NCBI GenBank assembly: GCA_046297395.1
Contig: JBKCNM010000080.1
Location: 1 to 15,116, forward strand
Reading direction: 5' to 3'
Source: JBEICQ01 sp046297395
GTDB lineage: Bacteria > Bacteroidota > Bacteroidia > UBA4408
DNA length: 15,116 nt
A program made the translations under genes and the position numbers. Of this stretch, positions 1 to 8,460 are shown piece by piece (within the stretch, counting starts at the first letter, position 1; every line of letters begins with the position of its first letter). The notes under the pieces were generated by a model. It saw only the letters and a list, made by a program, of their open reading frames with translations, was not told the DNA's origin and made no database searches.

Positions 1-1984
1 GCACTATGCCTGTTTCGTGGCTGTTAAGGATTCTTACGCGACTGCCGATGCTGATTTTTTTCATGATTCTCTCAATTCTTTTCTCTTTTGTATTTCGGGC
101 TTTCTCTTCCGCTTCCCGGGCTATTTTTCTGTGTTTTTCTGCGGTGAGACGGGCAACAAATTTCTGGATGATTTCTTTTTTGTTTTTCGTTTCATTCCAG
201 TCTTCCGAAAGTTCTGAAAATTTCCGTCCCATTTCCAGTAGTTTTTCGTTTTCTGCCTGTTTTTCTTTTTCGATTGCTGACTTCTTGGTTATTTTTTGCA
301 AGAGTTGATTGTATCTCTCCTTTTCTTTTTCCGCTTCCTTTTTCGCAATTTCCATCTTTTCAATTTTTTCTTGCAGGGGATTTTTATTTTTCTGCAGCTC
401 GCCCAGCAGGCTGTTGAGTTTGAGTTTGCTCTTGGCTACTTTCTTTTTGGCCCTGTTAAGAACTGCTTCTGGTATGCCTGCTTTTTCTGCTACTTCAAAA
501 GTGAATGAGCTTCCCGGGTAGCCGGTGGCAAGTGTATAAAGCGGACTGAGTTGTTCCGTGTTAAACAACATGGCTGCATTGACCATACCCGGTGCAGCGT
601 TGGCCATGATTTTGAGATTGCTGTAATGCGTGGTTACGATGCCCAAGGATTTTTTTGCGGCAAGTGCTTCGAGCAAGGCTTCTGCAATTGCGCCTCCCAG
701 TTCTGGATCTGTTCCTGCACCCAGTTCGTCTATCAGAAAAAAGGTGCGGGCATTGGCAGTCTTGAGGAAGTGTTTCATTTTCTGCAAACGCGAGCTATAG
801 GTAGAGAGGCCCTCATCAATAGACTGACTGTCTCCTATATCTGTAAGCAAGTGACGAAAAATGCCTGTCACAGATTCTTTTTTGCAGGGAATCAGTAAAC
901 CGCTTTGTACCATGAGGATGCACAGTCCGGCAGATTTTAGGGCGATTGATTTGCCTCCGGCATTGGGGCCGCTAATAAGCATGATGCGCTGCGCAGGATT
1001 GAGGTGCATGCTTAATGGCACTGCATTTTTTCCTTCGGCTTTGCATGCAAGAAACAAAAGTGGATGCACGCAGTTTTGCAAAGAAAGTTCAGCATGCGCG
1101 GAAAGCTGCGGCATATGCGCATCAATCTGCAGGCAGAGTTTTGCTTTGGCCCGCACAAAATCCATGTGGTTGAGCATGATGAGCGATGGCTCAAGAAGCG
1201 ACACATGAGGACGAAGCAAGTCTGCTGTATGTCGCAAAATGCGATACACCTCTTTTTTTTCGTCTTGTTCCAGTGAGGCAATGCGGTGGTTTAGTTCCAT
1301 GCTTGCCTGCGGTTCAATAAAAACAGTGCGACCTGTTTCACTGCTGCCATGTACCATTCCTTTAACATCTTGCTTATGACCTGAAGGCACAGCAAGCACG
1401 CGTCTTCCGTTGTAAAAGGTTTCTTGTTGCTCACGAAGCCATCCAAGCTGGCTGAGCTCCACAATATATGCCCTGAAAAGTTTTTCGCTTTCTCTTTTGA
1501 AGCGGCTGATAGAAGCACGGATTTTTTGCAGTTCCACACTTGCATCGTTGCGCATATTTCCGGTTTCATCAAGAATTTTGTCGATGATATTGGCAGGACT
1601 GTTATCCGTTTTCAGGTGAAGAAAATGACGGTACAGGAAAGGAAACTGTTCACGGTATTGTTTAAAGAAATGAATGGTTTTTACTGCTACCACATGCATT
1701 CTTCGGAGTGAATGCAATTGTGCTTCCTGCAGCACCGAGCCTGGCAATTGCAGCAACTTAATTTCGCCGGGACAATCAGTAAAATCTTCGTCGGGAATGA
1801 AAAGGCCGTTTCTTAAACTTTCGGTGTATTCATGCAATTCCTGCAACATCACCTCTATCTGTTCACGGTTAAACAGGGGACGCATTTTGTCTGCCATGGC
1901 CTCTGCACTTGGTGTTCGGCATTGGTCTTTAACCATTTGCACAATGCGGTTAAACTCGAGGTCTTCTAGGGTTTGCTTATCCAT
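1..1984 (-). CDS. mutS2: Endonuclease MutS2 (partial, C-terminus beyond the window)
   Basis: MutS2 is a DNA-binding ATPase of the MutS superfamily linked to suppression of recombination and, in some bacteria, to rescue of collided ribosomes. I translated the minus strand by hand: 661 codons are open from the ATG at 1984-1982 to the window edge, with an in-frame TGA a few codons upstream of that ATG. Residues 1 to about 320 are the helical MutS core-like region. The Walker A motif GPNAGGKS is at residues 339-346, Walker B FFLIDELGAGTDP is near residue 416, and the TTHYS switch motif is near 450. From about 510 to 640 runs a Lys/Glu-rich coiled coil, followed by the start of the KOW-like segment (GSRVRILNSHETGIV). 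Family members are usually near 780-800 residues, so the C-terminal Smr nuclease domain should lie just outside the window and cannot be confirmed. It lies 49 bp downstream of the co-directional SRAP gene. Confidence 0.95.
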   Translation of the reverse strand, partial: MDKQTLEDLEFNRIVQMVKDQCRTPSAEAMADKMRPLFNREQIEVMLQELHEYTESLRNGLFIPDEDFTDCPGEIKLLQLPGSVLQEAQLHSLRRMHVVAVKTIHFFKQYREQFPFLYRHFLHLKTDNSPANIIDKILDETGNMRNDASVELQKIRASISRFKRESEKLFRAYIVELSQLGWLREQQETFYNGRRVLAVPSGHKQDVKGMVHGSSETGRTVFIEPQASMELNHRIASLEQDEKKEVYRILRHTADLLRPHVSLLEPSLIMLNHMDFVRAKAKLCLQIDAHMPQLSAHAELSLQNCVHPLLFLACKAEGKNAVPLSMHLNPAQRIMLISGPNAGGKSIALKSAGLCILMVQSGLLIPCKKESVTGIFRHLLTDIGDSQSIDEGLSTYSSRLQKMKHFLKTANARTFFLIDELGAGTDPELGGAIAEALLEALAAKKSLGIVTTHYSNLKIMANAAPGMVNAAMLFNTEQLSPLYTLATGYPGSSFTFEVAEKAGIPEAVLNRAKKKVAKSKLKLNSLLGELQKNKNPLQEKIEKMEIAKKEAEKEKERYNQLLQKITKKSAIEKEKQAENEKLLEMGRKFSELSEDWNETKNKKEIIQKFVARLTAEKHRKIAREAEEKARNTKEKRIERIMKKISIGSRVRILNSHETGIV

Positions 1985-2033
1985 GGATGGTTTGGTGGCA
2001 ATGATTCAAACAAGGCATATGCTGAAACAGGAT

Positions 2034-2780
2034 TCAGGTGATGTTGTTCAGGGGAGGCAGCTCAGGATATTGGGTTTCAAGAATCGTGTCAGGGGCATTT
2101 CGATGGGCCCTTGCGTTGCCTGCTTGTTTTGATACGGTATGTGCGCTTAATAAATCTTCCGGGCAGGGTTTTGCTAGCGCACTCACTTCCTCAGGAGGAA
2201 TCTTACTGTTTATCCAGCTTTCTTCTTCCTGTTTATCAGAGAGGATCAAAGGCATCCGTTTGCGTGTATTGTGAATGTTTGACATCATTGCATTGGCAGG
2301 GGTGGTAACGATGGAGAAACTTTTTGTTTCTTCGCCTGTGACAACATCTGTCCAAACAGAGGTGAGGCAAGCCAAGGAAAGCAAATCATTGTTTTTGGCA
2401 TGAACAAAATAGGGGTACTTCTGACCTGCCCATTCCCTCCATTCAAAAAATCCGCTTATTCCTAAAACGCCTCTTTGTTTTTTTGCCGCATCTCTGAAAG
2501 AAGGTTTTGAAAACATGGTTTCGCCTACCGCATTCAGGGTATGCTTGCTCAGGCTTGCAGCAGCAGCAGCGTCTTTTGTCCAAGTGGGGATGAGACCCCA
2601 TCTGTAAAAGGCAATGCCCTTATCGGTAACCAGTGGGAGCAGGGGATGAGAAAAGCCTGAAAGGAAATAAGAAACAGGCCAGGCCTGCTCTGATAAAGGT
2701 GTTTTGCCTTGCAACAAATGGGCGTATCTTTTTTCATAAATGGCGGCCTTATGCGCCAAAAATGCCAAGCTGTAACACAT
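2034..2780 (-). CDS. SRAP-family protein (YedK/HMCES-like abasic-site DNA-protein crosslinker)
   Basis: A 248-residue member of the SOS response-associated peptidase family. Known members (E. coli YedK, human HMCES) use Cys2 to form a covalent crosslink with abasic sites in single-stranded DNA and so protect them. The sequence shows Cys2 directly after Met1 (MCYSLAF), the WGLIPTW block (61-67), the N-A-x-x-E-T block (83-88, here NAVGET), GFFEW with the probable active-site Glu113, SIVTTPAN (156-163), and IHNTRKRMP with the probable His170. Length fits the family. Compared with the MCGRF/NARxET pattern of YedK, the arginines after Cys2 and in the NARxET block are Ser4 and Val85 here. It is probably the first gene of an operon with mutS2. 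The start is fixed because Cys2 must follow the initiator Met. Confidence 0.93.
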   Translation of the reverse strand: MCYSLAFLAHKAAIYEKRYAHLLQGKTPLSEQAWPVSYFLSGFSHPLLPLVTDKGIAFYRWGLIPTWTKDAAAAASLSKHTLNAVGETMFSKPSFRDAAKKQRGVLGISGFFEWREWAGQKYPYFVHAKNNDLLSLACLTSVWTDVVTGEETKSFSIVTTPANAMMSNIHNTRKRMPLILSDKQEEESWINSKIPPEEVSALAKPCPEDLLSAHTVSKQAGNARAHRNAPDTILETQYPELPPLNNIT

Positions 2781-2863
2781 GGCTTAAAGGTAGAAATGAT
2801 TTGATACAAGTTCGCATGAAATGAGCACCTAATTAGATGTATATTTGTGAGGTATACACAACT
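2781..2863. other. Divergent intergenic region between the SRAP gene and pruA
   Basis: These 83 bp must carry the promoters for the leftward SRAP-mutS2 pair and for the rightward pruA operon. A good Bacteroidota -7 match is visible for the rightward direction only. I found no TAnnTTTG match on the minus strand, and no clear inverted repeat that would mark an operator. Confidence 0.5.
2840..2847 (+). promoter_or_regulatory. Bacteroidota-type -7 promoter element for the pruA operon
   Basis: TATATTTG is an exact match to the Bacteroidota -7 consensus TAnnTTTG, 16 bp before the chosen pruA ATG at 2864. Transcription would then begin around 2852-2856, giving a leader of about 10 nt. No good TTTG -33 element is seen at the usual distance. 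The element lies inside the longer reading frame that opens at ATG 2837, so that upstream ATG would probably not be transcribed. This supports the start at 2864. Confidence 0.5.
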
Positions 2864-4492
2864 ATGTCAACAGGTTTTTTCAAGATTCCACAAGCCGTAA
2901 ATGAACCGGTAAAATCCTATGGTCCGGGAAGCAGCGACCGCAAAGCATTGCAAACCACACTTGCTTCCATGAAGCAGGAATCTGCCGATATTCCAATGTA
3001 TATCGGTGGCAAGGAAGTGCGAACAGGTAACCTGTCTGAGATTCGTCCACCACATGAACTCAGTCATCTTCTGGGGCATTACCACAAAGGAAACAAGGAA
3101 CATGTGTCCCAAGCCATTGAAGCAGCCCTCGCAGCCAAAAGCAATTGGGAGAATATACCTTGGGAACACCGCAGTGCCATCTTTTTAAAAGCCGCGGATT
3201 TGCTTGCCGGTCCTTACCGTATGCGCATCAATGCAGCCACCATGCTGGGTCAGTCAAAAAATGCTTACCAGGCAGAGATTGATGCCGCTTGTGAGATGAT
3301 TGATTTTTTGCGTTTCAATGTGCAGTATGCAACTGAAATTTATGCCCAACAACCCATCTCTTCTCCGGGAGTATGGAACCGTTTGGAACAAAGGCCACTG
3401 GAAGGATTTGTGTTTGCACTTACTCCGTTTAATTTCACTGCCATTGCCGGCAACCTGCCTACATCGGCAGCCATGATGGGCAACACAGTGGTGTGGAAAC
3501 CGGCCAATACCCAAATATACTCTGCGCATGTCATCATGCAGGTGCTCAGGGAAGCCGGCCTGCCTGATGGGGTCATCAACCTGGTGTATGTATCCGGCCC
3601 TGAGGCGGGTGAAGTCATATTTTCTCATCCTGATTTTGCAGGTATTCATTTTACCGGATCAACAGAAATTTTTCAGGGAATCTGGAAAACCATCGGAAAC
3701 AATATTCACCTGTACAAATCCTATCCACGCATTGTGGGAGAAACAGGAGGGAAAGATTTTATCCTTGCTCATCCCAGTGCACATGTGGATGCATTGGTCA
3801 CCGGAATTACCCGCGCCGCATTTGAGTTTCAGGGACAAAAGTGTTCGGCTTGTTCAAGGGCTTATATTCCGGAAAGTATCTGGCCTGAAGTAAAACAAAA
3901 ACTGATACGCGATGTACAGTCATTCAGCATGGGAAGAACAGATGATTTTGAGAACTTCATCAATGCGGTGATTGACGAGAAAGCATTCAATAAGATTACT
4001 TCCTTTATCGAAGCAGCGAAAGGTCATAAAGAGGTGGAGATTATTGCCGGAGGAACCCATGACAAAACAAAAGGGTATTTTATTTCTCCTACCATTCTTG
4101 TAACAACAAACCCGCAGTATGCAACCATGTGTACAGAATTGTTTGGTCCTGTGCTCACCATTTATGTATACAAAGACAATGCCTTTGAAGAGACGCTGAC
4201 CCTGGTAGATCAAACAGGTCCTTATGCTCTTACGGGAGCCATTTTTTCTACCGACAGGTATGCCATCAACACTGCATCCCAGAAGTTGCGTCATGCAGCA
4301 GGTAACTTTTACATCAACGACAAGTGTACGGGTGCCGTGGTAGGACAACAACCTTTTGGCGGAAGCCGCGCATCGGGAACCAACGACAAGGCAGGTTCCA
4401 TGATTAATTTGTTGCGTTGGGTTTCTCCGCGCACCATCAAAGAAGTATTTGCTCCTCCCACAGATTACAGATATCCATTTTTAGAAAAATGA
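2864..4492 (+). CDS. pruA: L-glutamate gamma-semialdehyde dehydrogenase (1-pyrroline-5-carboxylate dehydrogenase)
   Basis: A cytoplasmic NAD-dependent aldehyde dehydrogenase (ALDH4 type). It oxidises glutamate semialdehyde/P5C to glutamate, the second step of proline breakdown. The protein is 542 residues, the size of the stand-alone enzyme; there is no proline dehydrogenase domain fused to it. The N-terminal MSTGFFKIPQAVNEPVKSY stretch is typical of the group. Substrate and cofactor motifs include LTPFNFTAIAGN and GNTVVWKPA. The general-base Glu is residue 293 (ETGGKDF) and the nucleophile is Cys327 (GQKCSACSR), 34 residues apart as in the superfamily. The C-terminal block QQPFGGSRASGTNDKAG is also classic for P5C dehydrogenases. 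An ATG at 2837 would add nine residues, but the predicted promoter overlaps it. The stop codon overlaps the next gene's start by 4 bp (ATGA, 4489-4492), suggesting translational coupling. Confidence 0.95.
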   Translation: MSTGFFKIPQAVNEPVKSYGPGSSDRKALQTTLASMKQESADIPMYIGGKEVRTGNLSEIRPPHELSHLLGHYHKGNKEHVSQAIEAALAAKSNWENIPWEHRSAIFLKAADLLAGPYRMRINAATMLGQSKNAYQAEIDAACEMIDFLRFNVQYATEIYAQQPISSPGVWNRLEQRPLEGFVFALTPFNFTAIAGNLPTSAAMMGNTVVWKPANTQIYSAHVIMQVLREAGLPDGVINLVYVSGPEAGEVIFSHPDFAGIHFTGSTEIFQGIWKTIGNNIHLYKSYPRIVGETGGKDFILAHPSAHVDALVTGITRAAFEFQGQKCSACSRAYIPESIWPEVKQKLIRDVQSFSMGRTDDFENFINAVIDEKAFNKITSFIEAAKGHKEVEIIAGGTHDKTKGYFISPTILVTTNPQYATMCTELFGPVLTIYVYKDNAFEETLTLVDQTGPYALTGAIFSTDRYAINTASQKLRHAAGNFYINDKCTGAVVGQQPFGGSRASGTNDKAGSMINLLRWVSPRTIKEVFAPPTDYRYPFLEK

Positions 4493-6345
4493 AAATACAT
4501 TCACTCCTCCCAAAAACCCTGTTTGCTGTTGCAAGGGTTGTTCTTGTTTTTATTACCGGTCATGTTTTCGCTGAATCCCAAAACAGCCATGCCCATGGAC
4601 GCACCTGTGGCACCGTGGAGTACACCCAATTGCTGGAGCAACAGAATCCACTCAACCGCATGGGAAGGATGAATGCAGAAAAGCTGATTAGCCGGAAACT
4701 GGCAGAGTCAAAAGAGGCCACACTTGCCACAGAACTGATTACTATTCCTGTTGTGGTGCATGTGGTTTACAACGATGCAAGTGAAAATATTTCGGATGAA
4801 GATATCCATTCGCAGATTGCGGTATTGAACCGTGATTTCCGTAAGCTGAATCCTGATATCTCTCAGGTGCCGGGAGTATTTCAGCCTTTTGTTGCCGATA
4901 TCGGTATAGAATTTTGTTTGAGCACACTCGATCCTCAGGGCAATCCCAGCAACGGGATTACCCGCACCTCAACAAGTCATGGCCCTTTTTACCTTGAGAA
5001 CGATGTAAAATACACAGCCCAGGGTGGACAGGATGTGTGGGATCCCGATCGCTTTTTAAACATTTGGGTATGCGGACTCTCCGGCGGTTTGCTCGGGTAT
5101 GCCCAGCCTCCGGGCATGCCGTCGGCCACGGATGGCGTGGTGATTGATGCCGATTATTTTGGAGATCTTTCTTCACTTGCTCCTTTCGATAAAGGAAGAA
5201 CATGTACCCATGAACTCGGGCATTATTTTAACCTCCGTCATATCTGGGGAGATGAGCCTCTTTGTTCATTGGATGATGGGGTAGAGGATACGCCGCAACA
5301 AAAAGGCTCCAATTCGGGATGTCCTTCTTTTCCTCTTATATCCGGCAATGGTGCTGCCTGCAGTGGCACAAGCCCGGGAGCCATGTACATGAATTACATG
5401 GACTACACAGACGATGCCTGCATGTTTATGTTTACCTACGGACAGAAATCATTGATGCGTGCAGCATTGGATGGTCCGCGTGCATCGCTCAAAACCGCTG
5501 CCAACTGCAACGGGCCTCAAGGCTGCGACACCCTTACCAACCTGGTACCGGGCGATAGTCTTGTGATGCTTGGAATTACGCCAACAGACAGCACTTGGGG
5601 CTATGTGGCCGGACATAACTCCTATGGAGATATTGGGAAAGCAGAATTGTTTAGTAACATCAATGCAGGAACCAAAAGGCTAAAAGGGTTTTTGGTTGAT
5701 TTTAGTAGAATGAGCAATTCAAACGGAAACTTTCAGGTAAAGGTGTATCAATCATCAAACGGATTGCCGGGGAATACGCTGCGTAGCCTGAACGCTACTT
5801 ATTCTCAGGAATATGCAAATGTCATGAACAACGAACTGAGTTATTTTGATTTTCCTGTTCCACTTGTAACACCTGCTGCTTTTTTTGGAGCCATAGAATT
5901 TACCTACGCTGCCGGTGATACGCTGGCCATATCTACCACCACCAACCAGCCGGGAGGAGTGAACAGCGGATTTGAGAAAATTTCATCCGGCACCTGGCAA
6001 TCATACAGCACACCCAATCCACAAGGGTGGGGAATGAATCTGAAACATTTTATGTGGGCAGTGTTTTGCGATGTTTCTACCGGGGAAATTACCCTTAACA
6101 GGAGTCTTCCGGAGGCAAGCATGTTTCCGAATCCCTGTTCTGATTTGGCTTATGTAAATGTTCCCGAAAACATGCCGGGTGCAAAGATTAGCGTGTTCGA
6201 CATGTTTGGCAGAGAAGTATTGACCGAGCAGATGATGCCGGGCATCAGGACACTCGATGTTTCTTCACTTGTTCAGGGATACTATGTTTTGCAAATGACA
6301 GGTACAGGGCAAACCCTGCACAAAACATTTTTGGTGAACAGGTAA
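4489..6345 (+). CDS. Secreted M43 (pappalysin-like) zinc metallopeptidase with T9SS sorting domain
   Basis: A 618-residue extracellular endopeptidase of the metzincin clan. Residues 1-28 form a signal peptide (hydrophobic stretch LFAVARVVLVFITG, cleavage near FAES). The catalytic domain covers about 85-340. It has the zinc motif HELGHYFNLRH at 241-251, i.e. HExxHxxxLxH with His241, His245, His251 and Glu242, and the Met-turn MNYMDYTDD at 301-309. Paired Cys residues around 259-311 fit the disulfides common in M43. Residues about 350-525 look like a beta-sandwich accessory domain of unknown role. Residues 545-618 are a type A T9SS sorting domain (FPNPCSD, then ISVFDMFGREV, ending KTFLVNR), so the protein probably crosses the outer membrane by T9SS and is anchored or released there. 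The start at 4489 is chosen because it opens directly on the signal peptide; a longer frame from 4417 would sit inside pruA. The next gene begins 3 bp downstream. Confidence 0.93.
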   Translation: MKIHSLLPKTLFAVARVVLVFITGHVFAESQNSHAHGRTCGTVEYTQLLEQQNPLNRMGRMNAEKLISRKLAESKEATLATELITIPVVVHVVYNDASENISDEDIHSQIAVLNRDFRKLNPDISQVPGVFQPFVADIGIEFCLSTLDPQGNPSNGITRTSTSHGPFYLENDVKYTAQGGQDVWDPDRFLNIWVCGLSGGLLGYAQPPGMPSATDGVVIDADYFGDLSSLAPFDKGRTCTHELGHYFNLRHIWGDEPLCSLDDGVEDTPQQKGSNSGCPSFPLISGNGAACSGTSPGAMYMNYMDYTDDACMFMFTYGQKSLMRAALDGPRASLKTAANCNGPQGCDTLTNLVPGDSLVMLGITPTDSTWGYVAGHNSYGDIGKAELFSNINAGTKRLKGFLVDFSRMSNSNGNFQVKVYQSSNGLPGNTLRSLNATYSQEYANVMNNELSYFDFPVPLVTPAAFFGAIEFTYAAGDTLAISTTTNQPGGVNSGFEKISSGTWQSYSTPNPQGWGMNLKHFMWAVFCDVSTGEITLNRSLPEASMFPNPCSDLAYVNVPENMPGAKISVFDMFGREVLTEQMMPGIRTLDVSSLVQGYYVLQMTGTGQTLHKTFLVNR

Positions 6346-6348
6346 AGC

Positions 6349-8457
6349 ATGCATAAATTCAGTGTAGCTTTTATTCTCTTTTTATTTGTGTGTGCATTTG
6401 CTCATGCAGCTATTTTTTTTCCCTCACTTGCATCAGGTTTTCGTTCCCTGAATGAATACGATTACTTCCGTGCCAGAAAAATATTTATGCATTACCGGCA
6501 CAGCAAGCCCTATCCCAGTGAATTAGGGCTGGCAGATATCTATTCGAGGTTTGATAATCCTTTTTCTAAAACAGATTCTGCCTTTGCCTGCTATACAAGA
6601 TTACACAAGCTTCACGATTTGCTCGATGCATCCGAAAAAGACAAATTGTATAAAAAGTTTGCGCTATCAGATACCGTATATCAACGGATTATTCACCGCA
6701 TTGATTCCATCGGATTTTCTATTGCACAGAAGCAAAACACCATTGCGGCGTATCAGCATTTTATCTTCTTCTTTAAAGAAGCTTCTCAGCAAAAAGAGGC
6801 TTACAGAAACATCGAAAAAATATCTTTTAATGATGCCTGTTTAGAGGATTCTCCCATAGCATATCTGGGTTTTATTCAGAAGTTTAAGGATGCTCCTGAA
6901 AAGAACAAGGCCCAACAAAGGCTCGACGCTGCGCTCTTTAAGGAATGTTTGCAGAGCAAGGATCTTCAACAGCTTGCTGAGTTCCCAAAAAAGTATCCTG
7001 AAAGCACCTTTGTACCTGCTGCACAGGATTCATTGTATGCCATCGTCGTGGGTACACCCACCGAAAAAAGTCTTTTGACATTCATCAGAAATTATCCTGA
7101 GAACAAAAATGTCAATCAGGCATGGTATGAATTGTATCAGCTGGGCAATGACAACTCTCCGGGTTTTTATAAAAAGTTTATCCAGAAATATCCCGATTAT
7201 CCATTTATTAAAAATGTGGCAAAAGAACTCTTGCTTGCAGAGAAAACTTTTTTGCCTGTGCAAGTCAATGGCAAATGGGGGTTTGTGGATGAAACGGGCA
7301 GCCTGATGATTCCCGCCCGATTTGAATCTGTGGATGTTTTCAGTGAATCACTTTGTGCCGTGCAGGAGCATAATAAGTTTGGTTATGTAAACAAGTCCGG
7401 CCTTGTTAGCATACCTGCCGTATACGATGATGCCGAGCAATTCCGACAGGGTTTGGCACTCGTGAAAAAAAATGAAACATACTTTTTTATCAACCGTCAA
7501 GGAAAATCTATTCCCGGTGAATGGGAGGATGCATCAGATTTTTCAGAAGCACTCGCAGCCGTAAAAAAGCAAGGCAAATATGGATATATCGACGCTTCAG
7601 GTCAGCTTATCATTCCACTGAAATTTAAAAATGCAGGTGATTTTACCAACGGACTTGCCCTTGTTGAAACGGATAGCGGAACCGGAGTGATCAACCGAAA
7701 AGGAGAATATGTTATCATGCCCGCTTACGAGTGGTTGGATGATTTTAGACATGCCGGCGCACGCTTCATGCAGAATGAATCTTACGGATTGATTTCTGCT
7801 TCAGGGGAAGTGCTCATACCTGCCCAGTTCGACATGCTTGAGTTTATTAACGACAGTATAATGATTGCCGCCAAAGGCGAAAAATGCGGCATCGTTTTCT
7901 GCCGCAAAAACCAAACGGCACAACTCATGTATGATTTCAACGGAAGCGTTCCGTTACATTCCGGCGCCGGTATATTTTTTCAATTGAAAAATAAGTCCGG
8001 ACTGGTCTCACAAGAAGGAAAAATCATCATTCCTTTTGAATATAGCGGACTTAAACCTGTTGGGGATGGGTTGCTGGCTTTCCGAAAAAAACTCAAGTGG
8101 GGACTGATGGATTCAACAAGAAAAGTGTTGATTAAACCTTCTCTCGATGGCATAGGAAAAGGAAACGCAGGACTGTTTGCTGCTTGTCAGAAAAAATTAT
8201 GGGGACTGATGAACAAGGAAGGAAAGTGGGTGGTGCCTGCCATGTATCATTCACTTGAGCTAAGTGATTTTGGATGGATAGTGACAAAGAAAAACCAAAA
8301 AGGAATGCTGGCTTTTGATGGTTCAACTTTACTGGAAACCGAGTACCAGGAAATTACTTCTTTTGATGAGCAGATTCTTAAGTTGATTCGAAACAACCTA
8401 CAGTCTTATTACCTGCTTAAAAAGAGACAAATTATTTTCTTAACAGAAGGACAATAG
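6349..8457 (+). CDS. Exported TPR-like and WG-repeat protein
   Basis: A 702-residue protein of unknown function. Residues 1-21 form a signal peptide (FSVAFILFLFVCAFAHA), so it is periplasmic or surface located. Residues about 30-300 are helical and contain at least four related units of the form F-[IP]-x-K-[YF]-x-x-x, each followed by an Ala-rich helix: GFIQKFKDAP, EFPKKYPEST, TFIRNYPENK and KFIQKYPDYP. This suggests a TPR-like solenoid. From about residue 303 to 685 there are around eleven WG repeats of roughly 33-38 residues with the pattern K-[WFY]-G-[FYL]-[VIM]-[DN]-x-x-G-x-x-x-[IV]-P. The clearest are KWGFVDETG, KFGYVNKSG, KYGYIDASG, KWGLMDSTR and LWGLMNKEG; several middle copies have lost the aromatic residue or the Gly. 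WG repeats form beta-rich scaffolds with no single known activity. No T9SS tail is visible. Spacing is 3 bp on both sides, so it is part of the operon. Confidence 0.88.
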   Translation: MHKFSVAFILFLFVCAFAHAAIFFPSLASGFRSLNEYDYFRARKIFMHYRHSKPYPSELGLADIYSRFDNPFSKTDSAFACYTRLHKLHDLLDASEKDKLYKKFALSDTVYQRIIHRIDSIGFSIAQKQNTIAAYQHFIFFFKEASQQKEAYRNIEKISFNDACLEDSPIAYLGFIQKFKDAPEKNKAQQRLDAALFKECLQSKDLQQLAEFPKKYPESTFVPAAQDSLYAIVVGTPTEKSLLTFIRNYPENKNVNQAWYELYQLGNDNSPGFYKKFIQKYPDYPFIKNVAKELLLAEKTFLPVQVNGKWGFVDETGSLMIPARFESVDVFSESLCAVQEHNKFGYVNKSGLVSIPAVYDDAEQFRQGLALVKKNETYFFINRQGKSIPGEWEDASDFSEALAAVKKQGKYGYIDASGQLIIPLKFKNAGDFTNGLALVETDSGTGVINRKGEYVIMPAYEWLDDFRHAGARFMQNESYGLISASGEVLIPAQFDMLEFINDSIMIAAKGEKCGIVFCRKNQTAQLMYDFNGSVPLHSGAGIFFQLKNKSGLVSQEGKIIIPFEYSGLKPVGDGLLAFRKKLKWGLMDSTRKVLIKPSLDGIGKGNAGLFAACQKKLWGLMNKEGKWVVPAMYHSLELSDFGWIVTKKNQKGMLAFDGSTLLETEYQEITSFDEQILKLIRNNLQSYYLLKKRQIIFLTEGQ

Positions 8458-8460
8458 AGT

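Noticed and set aside
1..420. Long pyrimidine-rich, T-rich tract on the plus strand
   Set aside because: It is the complement of the Lys/Glu-rich coiled-coil codons (AAA, GAA, AAG) of mutS2 on the minus strand, not a repeat element.
551..1572. Several open frames of about 90-115 codons on both strands
   Set aside because: They lie over the continuous mutS2 reading frame, which I translated without a stop, and their products look like no known family.
3920..4351. 143-codon minus-strand open frame inside pruA
   Set aside because: A shadow of the well-conserved aldehyde dehydrogenase frame.
4417..4488. Upstream extension of the M43 peptidase frame by 24 codons
   Set aside because: It lies fully within pruA, and the ATG at 4489 opens directly on a signal peptide.
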